In this document: positions 35,501-44,808 of the stretch, in pieces
How positions within the stretch are numbered: the stretch's first letter is position 1
Layout: each line of letters starts with the position of its first letter
DNA from: Myoxocephalus aenaeus
Taxonomy: Eukaryota; Chordata; Actinopteri; Perciformes; Cottidae
DNA length: 64,000 nucleotides
Assembly (NCBI GenBank): GCA_038501785.1
Contig: JBAMJR010000168.1
Span: 930,501-994,500, forward strand
Direction of reading: 5' to 3'
Program-made: the position numbers and the translations under genes
Notes under the pieces: generated by a model
Told to the model about the DNA's origin: nothing
Database searches by the model: none
The model's input: the letters and a program-made list of their open reading frames with translations, nothing else

Positions 35501-38434
35501 CCGTCTCCAACACCATGCTGCGCACTGCACAAGGGAGGGAGGGGAGGAGGGAGGGAGCGCTGCCAACTGTCAACAACTTACGCAACAACCTCTGGCTGCT
35601 ACTGAGGAATGTTAAAGACGGAAGTTGTTTCACTGAAGTTGTTTTACTTTCCAGCCAGAATGATTATATATTCAATATTTTCAACATATAAAAAGACATG
35701 CCACGTTTGTCTTTTTATATGTTGAAAATATTGAATATATAATCATTCTGGCTGGAAAGTTGAGACATAGACATGGAGAAGATATGATAGTGGTAATATG
35801 TTACAGATCAGCCTTATAATTAAGCCTGATCTATAACATATTACCACTATCATATCTTCTCCATGTACAGTACGGATCCCAGTTCTGTTCTATGCAGGTG
35901 GCGACCTTAAAACCTGCATTCTCTCTCCTGACCACCAGGGGGCGACTCCTCTGGTTGTATAGAAGTATATGCTTCATGTGTTAAAGCTACATTCTCTCTC
36001 CTGACCACCAGGGGGCGACTCCTCTGGTTGTATAGAAGTATATGCTTCATGTGTTAAAGCTACATTCTCTCTCCTGACCACCAGGGGGCGACTCCTCTGG
36101 TTGTATAGAAGTATATGCTTCATGTGTTAAAGCTACATTCTCTCTCCTGACCACCAGGGGGTGACTCCTCTGGTTGTATAGAAGTATATGGTTCATGTGT
36201 TAAAGCTTCATTCTCTCTCCTGACCACCAGGGGGGCGACTCCTCTGGTTGTATAGAAGCCTATGCTTCATGTGTTAAAGCTTCATTCTCTCTCCTGACCA
36301 CCAGGGGGCAACTCCTCTGGTTGTATAGAAGTCTATATAAATGACTCTACTTCTCTCTTGATGTATTCCCTCAGTAAACATTGTAAACATGAGTTTATGT
36401 CTCAATCTCTAGTTTCAAGTCTTCTTCAATACAGCATGATGTTCATTTAGTAAATTATGGTCATTTAGAGTCAAACAGACCATAAAGCAGGGGACGCTTT
36501 AGGGCGGGGCTACGAGGTCATCTGGATTGTTCTCTTACAGCTTTAACATGTAAAGATTAACTTTCATGAAAGTCAGTCGTTACATTTCGGTCACCTAAAA
36601 ATGTCTGGATGGGGTTCCGTTTGTAGCTCCACCCTTGCGTCTCATTTCTGGTTGCAAAAAAACAAAAACAAAGATGGCGACGACCAAAATGCCCAAATTC
36701 AAGCCTTCGAACCAACACGTGGCATCAGGATGCCTGCAGCGGCTCACCAGAGTAGAGGCGCGGCAGGTTGCTGACGGCGGCGAGGAGCTGTCGGTGGCTG
36801 ACGGACACTTCCCTCAGCCTCTCCAGGGACTTCACCGCCTCTGCGTTGCGACCGGACTCAAGCCCCGCCTTCTTCACAGCGTGCGACACCTCCCTCAGCT
36901 CCAGCCGGGCCTCCCGGAGCTGCTGCAGACCCCAGCCCACGCCCTCCAGGTACGACTGGATCATGGACTGGAAGGAAAGCAGCACGGTGGCCGCTATGAC
37001 TACAGCAATGTCTTCTAACCAGGGTTCATGCATTCTGACCAATGCATTTCCATGACTTCTCCATGACTTTCAACCAAATTTCCATGACTTTTCACAAAAT
37101 CTTCATGATTTTGCTAAATTTCCATGACTTTTCACAAAATTTTCATGACTTTTCACAAAATTTACATGACTTTTCACAAAATCTTCATGACTTTGCCAAA
37201 TTTCCATGACTTTTCACCAAATTTTCATGACTTTTCACCAAATTTACATGACTTTTATACAAATTTCCATGACTTTTCACCAAATTCTCATGACTTTTAT
37301 ATACATTTCCATGACTTTTCACAAAATGTTCATGACTTTTATGCAAATTTCCATGACTTTTATACAAATTTCCATGACTTTTCACCAAATTTCCATGACT
37401 TTTCACCAAATTTTCACGACTTTTAAATTTGGTTTAAAGTCATGGAAATCCATTGGTCAGAATGTGTATGAACCCTGCGTTAAGCAGGGTTCATACACAT
37501 TCTGACCAATGGGTTTCCATGACTTTTCCATGACTTTAAACCAAATTTCTGTTGACCAAATTTTTATATTAGGACTTTTCCAGGCCTGGAAATAACCATT
37601 TTATTCCATGACTCTTCCAGGTTTTCCATGACCGTAAGAACCCTGTCTAACAATTCCCAGATCATTTCATAAACCGAGGCCACGTTGTGCCATGATGACG
37701 TGTCGGTGTGTGTCTGTAAGGTCACCTTGAGTCGGGTGTGTATGGAGGAAGTCCTCTGGCTTTCCCTCTTCCTGTATTGGCTCAGGCGCTCCAGGTGCTC
37801 CGGCCGACAGAAAACAACCGACGCCCACTTCAGGGCGGCGCCGCGGGCCAGACACTCGGCCCTCTCCACCTCCGGCCACACCGTAGCCACCGGCACCGCG
37901 TCTGACAGAAAGATAGATGGTACAGGCGAAGAATAAGCGTATTTTTTCTATAAATATATATGTAACTGCACCACCCAGACATGTAACGCACTGCAAAGGG
38001 TCCATGTTTGGTCTGGAGACAACCCTAACTCGTAAAACAGATTGTATAATTATAAGCACCCCGCGCCTATTCTCGGAAAACAGTTTCCTTTAAAATGTTT
38101 CCTTAATTATCTCCGCAACCACATGGTTGTTTACCTTAATTTAAATTGCTACAATACCGTAACCCTTGTGATAAGAGATATATGGTTAAAAAAACGTTAC
38201 GCTTAATTAATTACGTAAACGCCGTAACTTGCCGTTGTTTCACTAAAACGTTAATAAGTACCCCTTACAACTTCGGATTTCAATAAAAGACACATCCCCG
38301 TAACCCTACGGGCTTCTGGGAGTCTAACAAAGCAAAATCCTTATAAACCTCATATTAGTACCTGTAAAGTCACAAAACGGCTCTTTTTCCGGCGGACTCT
38401 TCTGACTCCTGAAGCCTTCCTGGTCCGCCCACAT
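23586..38434 (-). CDS. exoc3l1: Exocyst complex component 3-like protein (Sec6 family), 15 coding exons
   Basis: Exons in transcript order: 38362-38434, 37726-37901, 36748-36967, 35312-35524, 33350-33549, 33055-33273, 31714-31784, 30068-30185, 29571-29696, 27700-27800, 27485-27601, 26658-26928, 24736-24891, 23887-24020, 23586-23772. All phases close, giving 793 aa; human EXOC3 and EXOC3L1 are about 745. Sec6-family landmarks: LERLSQYRKRE then YLEGVGWGLQQLREARLELREV (N-terminal coiled region); EIFAVLNWVLHIYN; HEGFYQTSLPTIITQM; KFYLHYLLASISNCIIL; WLMVVEYVRALMQRR; LEVSGLAAKYPDI; VSVLLDIRGDVSRENRG; C-terminal YRPIFPDILVP. Exocyst subunits tether secretory vesicles to the plasma membrane. The choice of exoc3l1 over exoc3 rests on neighbours (human 16q22) and divergence. 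Exon 1 (start MWADQEGF) is the least certain; its phase fits. Confidence 0.88.
24081..24529 (+). repeat. R450 dispersed repeat, copy d
   Basis: Full-length copy in an exoc3l1 intron. The right flank 24530-24664 matches the flank of copy b. Confidence 0.9.
24977..25302. mobile_element. MITE with GCTGCGTTCACACCAAA ends, copy 2
   Basis: Left GCTGCGTTCACACCAAACG, right GGATGTGAACGCAGC. Interior homologous to copy 1 in opposite orientation. A short 55-bp relative sits at 58073-58125. Located in the exoc3l1 intron between exons 26658-26928 and 24736-24891. Confidence 0.8.
25535..25573 (-). repeat. Single reverse copy of the 73-bp CTCF-like unit
   Basis: On the minus strand reads CATCAGGGGGCAACTCCTCT then GGTTGTATAGAAGTCTATG, the same unit as the arrays at 28691 and 35917 but in the other direction. 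Confidence 0.7.
25874..26550. mobile_element. hAT-like element (CAGTGGTTCTTAAAC ends)
   Basis: Left CAGTGGTTCTTAAACTGTGG, right AAAGTTTGAGAACCGCTG. Flanks atgtacat / atgtatta are an imperfect 8-bp duplication. The interior matches the 1447-1946 element in reverse and part of 41355-41560. No intact transposase. Confidence 0.75.
27004..27303 (+). repeat. R450 dispersed repeat, copy e (3' truncated)
   Basis: Left end intact (CAGGGTTCATACAC). Homology stops near 27303 after the AACTCGGCGTAAATGA segment. Located in the exoc3l1 intron. Confidence 0.85.
28691..28885. repeat. 73-bp tandem repeat with CTCF-like core, 3 copies
   Basis: Units spaced exactly 73 bp (GACCACC/GACCAGC at 28702, 28775, 28848). 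Each carries CCACCAGGGGGCGAC or a one-base variant, followed by TCCTCTGGTTGTATAGAAG. The core matches the published CTCF motif (CCAC-AGGGGGC). Confidence 0.9.
28965..29012. repeat. (CCAGAA)n hexanucleotide repeat
   Basis: About seven imperfect CCAGAA/CAAGAA units in an exoc3l1 intron. The frame through it (RTRTRTRT / PEPEPEPE) is a repeat artefact. Confidence 0.85.
29066..29514 (+). repeat. R450 dispersed repeat, copy f
   Basis: Full-length copy in the exoc3l1 intron, ending 57 bp before exon 29571-29696. Confidence 0.9.
29714..29831. repeat. ~52-bp spaced tandem repeat at exoc3l1 exon 9 acceptor
   Basis: Three copies of a unit ATGGACACACACTGAATGCC plus ACAACACTAGTTCCTCTAC, beginning less than 20 bp upstream (in transcript direction) of the exon 29571-29696 acceptor. 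Confidence 0.8.
31979..32966 (+). repeat. R450 dispersed repeat, copy g, split by a retroposon
   Basis: Left part 31979-32170 and right part about 32700-32966 are continuous R450 sequence once the insertion is removed. Located in the exoc3l1 intron. Confidence 0.9.
32172..32699 (+). mobile_element. Non-LTR retroposon (SINE/LINE 3' tail) inside R450 copy g
   Basis: Inserted in R450 at acagtag / acaatag, an approximate target duplication. The 3' end has the teleost retroposon tail GTAAAGCCCTCCGAGGCAAA followed by TGTTGGGCTATATAAAATAA and a short ATTGA tandem. A pyrimidine-rich body precedes it. Younger than its R450 host. Confidence 0.75.
34004..34400 (+). repeat. Inverted, diverged copy of the exoc3l1 first exon and intron start
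   Basis: The plus strand reads ATGTGGGCGGATCAGGAAGG, then a short frame (MWADQEGF) ending ...TTACAG|GTACTAAT. This is the same as the minus-strand exoc3l1 exon 1 (38434-38362) including its donor. Homology continues through the intron to about 34395 versus 38060, with many substitutions. It lies antisense inside an exoc3l1 intron. The upstream side keeps CCGCACTTCCTGTACGACG (ETS-like GGAAGTG in reverse), which is lost or interrupted by a hAT fragment at the 38-kb copy. Confidence 0.75.
35100..35280. repeat. Dispersed repeat shared with 43300-43420 and 43960-44225
   Basis: Contains GTGTTATAATAAAAGAGTAT, GTAAATATCAGTCTATATGT and TATGGGCTCCACAGT, present in the same order at 44080-44220. Family not identified. 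Confidence 0.7.
35647..35759. repeat. Perfect 51-bp inverted repeat (hairpin 1)
   Basis: Arms 35647-35697 and 35709-35759 are exact reverse complements separated by 11 bp. Starts CTTTCCAGCCAGAATG and ends CATTCTGGCTGGAAAG. Located in the exoc3l1 intron. Confidence 0.97.
35771..35866. repeat. 46-bp inverted repeat (hairpin 2)
   Basis: Arms 35771-35816 and 35821-35866 are reverse complements with two mismatches and a 4-bp loop. Starts ACATGGAGAAGATATG. Only 11 bp from hairpin 1, and unrelated in sequence to it. Confidence 0.95.
35917..36345. repeat. 73-bp tandem repeat with CTCF-like core, 6 copies
   Basis: Same unit as 28691-28885. Motifs begin at about 35930, 36003, 36076, 36149, 36222 and 36296. 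Copies 1-3 keep CCACCAGGGGGCGAC; copy 4 has GTGAC, copy 5 an extra G, copy 6 GCAAC. Located in the exoc3l1 intron between exons 36748-36967 and 35312-35524. Confidence 0.93.
37020..37477. repeat. R450 derivative h1 with internal minisatellite and two left ends
   Basis: Begins CAGGGTTCATG and ends with an inverted left end (ATGAACCCTG). The interior (37054-37425) is about 18 imperfect copies of a ~20-bp unit, CCATGACTTTTCACCAAATT, clearly grown from the CATGACTTT..ACCAAAT motif of the R450 left end. Confidence 0.9.
37485..37645 (+). repeat. R450 short copy h2 (internal deletion)
   Basis: Both ends present, but the ~290-bp middle is missing. A minimal 160-bp derivative, adjacent to h1. Confidence 0.9.
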
Positions 38435-38451
38435 TTCTAAAACCACGCACA

Positions 38452-38760
38452 CAGTGGCGGTTCTACATGTAATTACGCCCCGGCGAGACCCCCTCCGAGC
38501 GCCCCCCACCCCACCGGGATTATTATTTTTTTTTTAAATTATTTTTATTATAAATTTATAAACTTAAATTTCTCAATTGCACAAATCCTTCAAAAGAACA
38601 TTTGAATAACACACTTGTAATTATAATGTTATGAATGTGCGTTATTTGGAAGAAAGTCGAGGTGAACTTTCCCCCTTCTCACACATGATCTGTAGACGGC
38701 ACCTTCTTAGCAAGCAGGGGCGCCTGCAGCTGCAGGGGGCGCCAATTTGCCAATTCCCCA
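38452..38760. mobile_element. hAT fragment abutting the exoc3l1 start exon
   Basis: CAGTGGCGGTTCTACATGTA terminus starting 18 bp upstream of the exoc3l1 ATG, then an AT-rich body. The opposite end is not found; sequence runs into an R450 fragment at 38780. It separates exon 1 from whatever promoter it originally had. Confidence 0.6.
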
Positions 38761-38779
38761 CACATCTATCATATACGTA

Positions 38780-38954
38780 TAGATGCCTGTATGTATGCCT
38801 GCTTATATTTTGAGCGTCTTTCTTTTAGAAGCATATTCATTATTTCAAACTCATACATGACTTTTACTAAACTTTTGGGACTTTTCCAGGCCTGGAAATA
38901 ACCATTTTAAAATTCCATGACTGTTCCAGGTTTTCCATCAGCGTATGAACCCTG
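38780..38954 (+). repeat. R450 dispersed repeat, copy i (5' truncated)
   Basis: Starts within the ATAGATGCCTGTATG segment and ends in ATGAACCCTG. An internal deletion removes the GAACGTCATGAAC segment. Confidence 0.85.
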
Positions 38955-39321
38955 CACGAAGTGGTTTCATATCAACATTCGGGCCGTCAGACGACACCAA
39001 ACAGACTGATGAACATGTCGTGTTAGTGGCCCTCAAAAGGAAACTATCTTGTGATAAACATACTGGAGATTTGACAGCCGGACCCGGAGGAGCCTTCATC
39101 ACACCCAGGAGCGGGTTGACACCGACTGGCAAATGTTACAGGCCCCGCCCACAAATGGATGCTTCACTCTAACCGTAATATTTTAATGATTTATTTTAAT
39201 GTTCAACAGTTTCTCAAAGACAGGCAACACTGCAGTCATGCAGCTCTTTGTTTTGTCTCCGGCTATTGAGAGTTTAGAAGAAGTGGGCGTTGGCCTTTTC
39301 CTAATGTTGTCAGCTGGCAAC

Positions 39322-39323
<2 letters not shown>

Positions 39324-39378
<55 letters not shown>
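39324..39378. repeat. (TG)n microsatellite
   Basis: About 27 uninterrupted TG units. Confidence 0.97.
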
Positions 39379-39379
<1 letters not shown>

Positions 39380-39597
39380 ATCCCGTTACCTTCTGGTTTG
39401 TCCCCTCCACTCTTCTGATCCCCGGCAGACATTGGAGTTGGTTTTCAGCGGCCCGTCGGCTCTCCTTTCCCCCGAGGCACTGAGGGTGCACCGCTGGCAG
39501 AGGAGGATGAAGAGGGACACAAATGAGACGAGGAAGAGGAGGAGAGAGGGCACACATCCATTCTACTGACCGCTTTCCTCTTCCTCCTCACACACAA

Positions 39598-39634
39598 TCC
39601 CCCCCCCCCCCCCCCCCCCCTCTCTCTCTCTCTC
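39598..39634. repeat. Poly(C) tract followed by (TC)n
   Basis: A run of about 22 C, then TCTCTCTCTCTCTC. Possible slippage or assembly-error site. Confidence 0.9.
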
Positions 39635-39808
39635 GCCCAGACACATCCTCTGCTGAGAGGCCGGCAGGAAAGGGAGGGAGCAGGAGGGAGGAAAGGAAGA
39701 GAATAATGCTGGAAGGTTCAGGGGCCTGTAGAGCTTCACCTGAGCTTTGTGATTTCAAAGCTTTCAGCCACGCCATCTTCATCGGGCAGGAAACAATATA
39801 ATATATAT

Positions 39809-40203
39809 CAGGGTTCATACACATTCTGACCAATGGATTTATGACTTTTCCATGACTTTAAACCAAATGTCCATGAGCAAACATTTAGTGAAATCTGGGT
39901 GTAAACATGAAAAAGTGAGTAAATGTAGTATTTAAACTAACAATGAGAATACAAAGCATACAGTAAACCTTAAATGACTCAAATGAATGAGACAATAGTT
40001 TGATTAAAAGAATAAACATTTATATAGATGCCTGTATGTATGCCTGCTATATTTTGAGCGTCTTTCTTTTAAAAGCATATTCATTATTTCAAACTCAGCG
40101 TAAATGAACGTCATGAACACATGAATATAACACATTTACATGACTTTTACTAAACTTTTGGGATTCTATTTTTCAATGACTTTTCCAGGTTTTCCATGAG
40201 AAC
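39809..40203 (+). repeat. R450 dispersed repeat, copy j, interrupted by an LTR
   Basis: Left end intact. The right end is split by the LTR at 40204-40651 within ...CCATGAGAAC | GAACCCCG. Confidence 0.88.
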
Positions 40204-40651
40204 TGTAATGGTAAAATATAGTGTTGTCATGTTGGAGGCCTGAATCGAACCTTAAATGACCCTCAGAGATGAAGACCAAATGGGATGAGTACTGGGATCA
40301 AAGGACTGTTGATCTTCCTTCACTTGTATATGGGGGGGTCGTAAACAGATAAGAGGTTGACTTTTCAGGACGAAGGGTAATGTTTTCTTCTCCAATGACG
40401 AGAGCCGTGGGTGTTCATGGTTCTCGAACAGACTAAGCCACTCTGTTTTCTTTCATGGGGGGTTTGGGGGCGGAGACCTGATTGTGTTAAAAGGGGCCTG
40501 ATGACGGTGCTTCTTTGAATCTTGTGTCACAGGCTGCTCTGACCAGTGACAGACTTTTCCTTCCTGCAGGAATAAACGGACTTAAGACAACTTTGATTAA
40601 GAGAGACTCCATTCCTTCTTAACAGATCTAATAGGAAAAACTTCCATTACA
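40204..40651 (+). mobile_element. Solo LTR of a retrovirus-like element
   Basis: 448 bp bounded by TGTAATGG...CCATTACA, with a 4-bp direct repeat gaac on both sides. It contains AATAAA at 40571-40576 near the 3' third, as expected for R/U5. No internal gag/pol/env sequence and no partner LTR nearby, so it is a recombination scar of an old insertion. It landed in the terminal repeat of R450 copy j. Confidence 0.8.
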
Positions 40652-41354
40652 GAACCCCGATACATACACACTTCAGACCCCTTTACATTTTTCACTCTTT
40701 GTTTCATTGCAGCCATTTGCTAAAATCAAAAAAGTTAATTTTATTTCTCATTAATGTACACTCAGCTCCCCATCTTGACAGAAAAAATGTCTGTTTTTCT
40801 TTTTTAATAAATTTGCAAAAATGTCTACATTTCTGTTTTTTTCATGTCCAAGAAGAACCGCATGCTCGTCTATGGACACGTTTGAGTTGAAAAGGAATGC
40901 AGCGACATTTTGGGGAAACACTCAAAATTCGCTTTTATTGTTTAAATAAGTGAGACGAGAAGATCGACAGCGTGTCGTTCAGTTAGCTTAGCACAAAGAC
41001 CAGCTCTTCAGCTCACAAATGAACATGTTTCTTCTTCTTTGTATAATTGGAACAACTGTAAAAACTGTTTTTTTTCAGTGTCTTGCTCAAGGACACTTGT
41101 GTGAATGAAATGTATGTATGCATATATATTACATTTTTTCTTTATTTCAAATGGATTATCTGATTTAATTGATAATTTAGGATAGGAATATATAAGCATT
41201 ATCCTTCTACCTATACATTTTCAGTCTTTCTGTTTTGTATATTACATTGTTGCTTTACTTATTGTGTTGTAATGATTGACTGAATAAAACAAACAAACAA
41301 CAAACACTTCAACATGCAAACTATGGAGAGGACAACCTCTCCTCATGAACATGA

Positions 41355-41568
41355 TAACTTCACATAGTACAAAAGTACACGGACATAAAACGTCATTAAT
41401 AAATACATGGAGACATGCCTGTACTTTTGTGTAAATGTTTACGTTAGCCGTTAACAGGTTAGCTAGCTCTTGCACGACGGCCAAGACTCTTCTTGGTGTT
41501 TTGCCAAAACAAAAACAGCAGAAAAGCCGATCTCACGGAGATGGGCTTTTTGTTGGGGCGGTGGGGCG
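41355..41568. repeat. Fragment of the 25874-26550 hAT family
   Basis: Shares AAAGTACACGGACAT, CGTCATTAATAAATACATGG and GCCGTTAACAG with 25980-26070, then CAGAAAAGCCGATCTCACGG with both other copies. It leads straight into the minisatellite. Confidence 0.75.
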
Positions 41569-42345
41569 CGCGCGAACATGTTTCTTCCTCCAAAGTGGGG
41601 CGTGAACATGTTTCTTCCCCCAAAGTGGGGCGTGAACATGTTTCTTCCTCCAAAGTGGGGCGTGAACATGTTTCTTCCTCCAAAGTGGGCGTGAACATGT
41701 TTCTTCCTCCAACGTGGGGCGTGAACATGTTTCTTCCTCCAACGTGGGGCGTGAACATGTTTCTTCCTCCAAAGTGGGGCGTGAACATGTTTCTTCCTCC
41801 AACGTGGGGCGTGAACATGTTTCTTCCTCCAAAGTGGGCGTGAACATGTTTCTTCCTCCAAAGTGGGGCGTGAACATGTTTCTTCCTCCAAAGTGGGCGT
41901 GAACATGTTTCTTCCTCCAAAGTGGGCGTGAACATGTTTCTTCCTCCAAAGTGGGCGTGAACATGTTTCTTCCTCCAACGTGGGCGTGAACATGTTTCTT
42001 CCTCCAAAGTGGGCGTGAACATGTTTCTTCCTCCAAAGTGGGCGTGAACATGTTTCTTCCTCCAACGTGGGGCGCGAACATGTTTCTTCCTCCAAAGTGG
42101 GGCGTGAACATGTTTCTTCCTCCAACGTGGGGCGCGAACATGTTTCTTCCTCCAAAGTGGGCGTGAACATGTTTCTTCCTCCAACGTGGGCGTGAACATG
42201 TTTCTTCCTCCAAAGTGGGCGTGAACATGTTTCTTCCTCCAACGTGGGGCGTGAACATGTTTCTTCCTCCAACGTGGGGCGTGAACATGTTTCTTCCTCC
42301 AACGTGGGGCGTGAACATGTTTCTTCCTCCAAAGTGGGGCGTGAC
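41569..42345. repeat. 29-30-bp minisatellite, about 26 copies
   Basis: Unit GTGAACATGTTTCTTCCTCC plus AAAGTGGGGC or ACGTGGGC. Two polymorphic sites (AAAG/AACG; GGGC/GGGGC) are mixed along the array, showing unequal exchange or conversion. It has grown from the GGGGCGGTGGGGCGC end of the hAT-family fragment. Long minus-strand frames of nearly 300 codons result from repetition, not coding. Confidence 0.95.
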
Positions 42346-43513
42346 AGAACAAGCTCTGAGAACCACGTGGTTAAGTGGACATGGAGCTCCTGGGAGTCTT
42401 GACTCGTGAAGGGAAACCAATTAAACGGTTACAGGAAGGAACATTGAATAATGCATAGGTCATTATCCAGCATAGAAGACACAAAGCAGCCAAGAACTAA
42501 TGCACACGGCTATTGTTCCTTCATCAGAAGCTACAGGATCTCCTGAAGCTTCTTTTGGCAGCGAGGTCGACTCTGTTGTTGAACTAAACGTTCTCACTGA
42601 GACGCTCGTGTCTCTCACCCTCTGATCCTCTGCAGCTGTGCACCAGCGCCGCCGTAGGAAGCTCGTTCACGAGCCCTCTGAAGCGGGCCGCCCCGCTCAC
42701 GCCTCCAGGCTTCCCGGACCTCTTCAGAAGGCAGCGGGGAGCGTGCCAAGTGAGCCGGAGCCAACGCTTTCCCAAGATGCACTTCAGAGGCCTCTCATGC
42801 AAGCCTGAGTGTGTGTGTGTGTGAGATACCATTTGGAAAAACAAATTGTGCTTTGACTATTTTGTCCCCTGCTCAGATTCAGACTGTTGAGAAGGTATTT
42901 TGGTGTTTTACTTAGCCCCTCCCACATGCTGCATTTCCTTTGCACCCTTTGACTTGATCTCTAGATCAGTAATGAAGCATTGAGACGTGCAGAGAGAGAC
43001 GATGCCACGGAACCAAAACAATGAACTGAAAGACGCTAAAACGCTCCAGAGCCGAGGGCAGCTGCAGACTTGGGTGACAACATTTTTAAAACACATTCCA
43101 CGTCTAATTTGTTCCTTTCTTTTTTACTATAAAATATAAAAACATAGCTGCTTTAAACAAAAAGTAAAATAGGAAGGCGTATACCCCTAATATGAATATG
43201 GGATACGTCAGTGTGTAAGAGCATTAGACTTTTGGAAACCAACCTATTTTTAGGCCCTTTCCACGAAAATGTCATACCCAAACTAAAAAGGGTGTATCTC
43301 TGCAACCACTAGGGATATTTGAATAATTTTGGTTATAATAAAAAGTACACATGTGAGATTTTGTTCAGATGTGTAAATATCAGTCTATATGTTACTGGTT
43401 AAGCGTAAATGAAGATGACACACAGAAAAAAATGAAAAGGTTTCAGGTCCGCCTATAAAAAAATTACTTTCAGGATGATTATTTCTTTGAAATGATGCAG
43501 CTGTAAGGTCCAA

Positions 43514-43653
43514 CTCTAACCCAAATCATAGCTCAATATGTGAACATTCTCTAACCCAAATCATAGCTCAATATGTGAACATTCTCTAACCCAAATCATA
43601 GCACAATATGTGAACATTCTCTAACCCAAATCATAGCACAATATGTGAACATT
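43514..43653. repeat. 35-bp tandem repeat, 4 copies
   Basis: Unit CTCTAACCCAAATCATAGCT plus CAATATGTGAACATT; the last two copies have GCACAAT in place of GCTCAAT. Confidence 0.93.
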
Positions 43654-43959
43654 CTCTCTGTAAAGGTTGACTTTGTAACTTTGTTCTGCTTCACTTTATC
43701 AGAGGGTTTAGAACAGAGAACATTCAGGAGAGGACTCCAAAATTTACATTGGGGCACATCTGTGACATTTGAATTTTCTCATGTATCAAACCATATATTT
43801 CACATGTATATTACTTATGGTGTTAAATACATCCAAATACAGCAGTTTTGGGCTTTTTTTCTTCTTCATAAAGCAAGCTATGATTTACAGTTTTATATAA
43901 CAATTGCTCAGTTTTCCCCAGCCTGTCAAACAGTTATTTAACCTGCCTCCTTCCAAGGT

Positions 43960-44225
43960 GGCCACCCTTTGTTTGGTCACTAAACCATCCTATTTTTAGG
44001 CCTCTGCTCGAAAATGTCATACCCAAACTAAAAAAGGTGTATCTCTGCAACCACTAGGGATATTTGAATAATGTTGGTGTTATAATAAAAGAGTATAATG
44101 TGAGTTGTGTGTTCAGATGTGTAAATATCAGTCTATATGTTACTGGGTATGAGTAAATGAAGTGAATTATACAGTTTTTATAGCAACATCTGCCATAGAG
44201 CCCATATGGGCTCCACAGTTTAACG
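43960..44225. repeat. Dispersed repeat, second copy of 43245-43420
   Basis: Both copies contain CCTATTTTTAGGCC, AAAATGTCATACCCAAACTA and GGTGTATCTCTGCAACCACT, then TCAGTCTATATGTTACTGG. The third copy is at 35100-35280. Confidence 0.8.
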
Positions 44226-44693
44226 GGTTTAAGAACGCAATCAGATTGAGTTTTAAATGGACAGATCTGACCGGAAACATGTTTGCACTAACCTTATGTA
44301 ATGAACTTAAATTGACAATAACAAAAGATTAGCTGATTCCCTGTATAGAGGCGCCGCCCAGCAGCCAGCAGCCACGCTGGCCTGCTCACCACCGCGCCCT
44401 GTAATCACCTTGGGCTCCGTCACACCCAGAGGAGCTATGGGACCAACAGGAAGTCTAATTCTAGACCACTTCCTGTATGACATTCCTGACCCGAGCTGCC
44501 TTCCTGCCAGCCTCTCGCAGGCGCCGTACGTATAGCTCATCTATGGTCCAGTTCCACTCTCCCCTGTGTGGTGTGATGTTCAGGCATGGGGAGGATCTAA
44601 ACCTCTGGGACACCGGTTTGAAATACAAAAACGTCAACATGTTTTCTGTTGGGAAGAAAACTGAACTATCAAAGTGATATTAGCCAATGTTTC

Positions 44694-44808
44694 TTTATTA
44701 TAAATTAGAATTACTAGGCTTTTGTACCAGCTTCTGCATGAAAAAAAAAACCCTGCCTTGATCGACTGGTCCATCAACTTGTTTTGTAGCCATTTAAATC
44801 CATTTATT
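44694..44808 (-). terminator. anln: Candidate anillin-gene poly(A) signals
   Basis: TTTATT motifs at 44694-44699 and 44803-44808 (AATAAA on minus), 0.87-0.98 kb past the stop codon. Which one is used cannot be told from sequence. Confidence 0.5.

Larger units (their letters stand above)
42346..44690. other. Intergenic spacer between exoc3l1 and the anillin gene
   Basis: No exon with supporting splice sites or known protein similarity was found. It contains the repeats at 43245-43420, 43514-43653 and 43960-44225. The segment 44330-44560 is GC-richer and has a short open frame of unknown meaning. Confidence 0.5.

Noticed and set aside
41459..42420. Three overlapping minus-strand ORFs of nearly 300 codons (WRKKHVHAP, LEEETCSRP, GGRNMFTPH repeats)
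   Set aside because: They are produced by the 29-30-bp minisatellite. All three frames are open, there are no splice sites or recognisable domain, and the repeat itself explains them.
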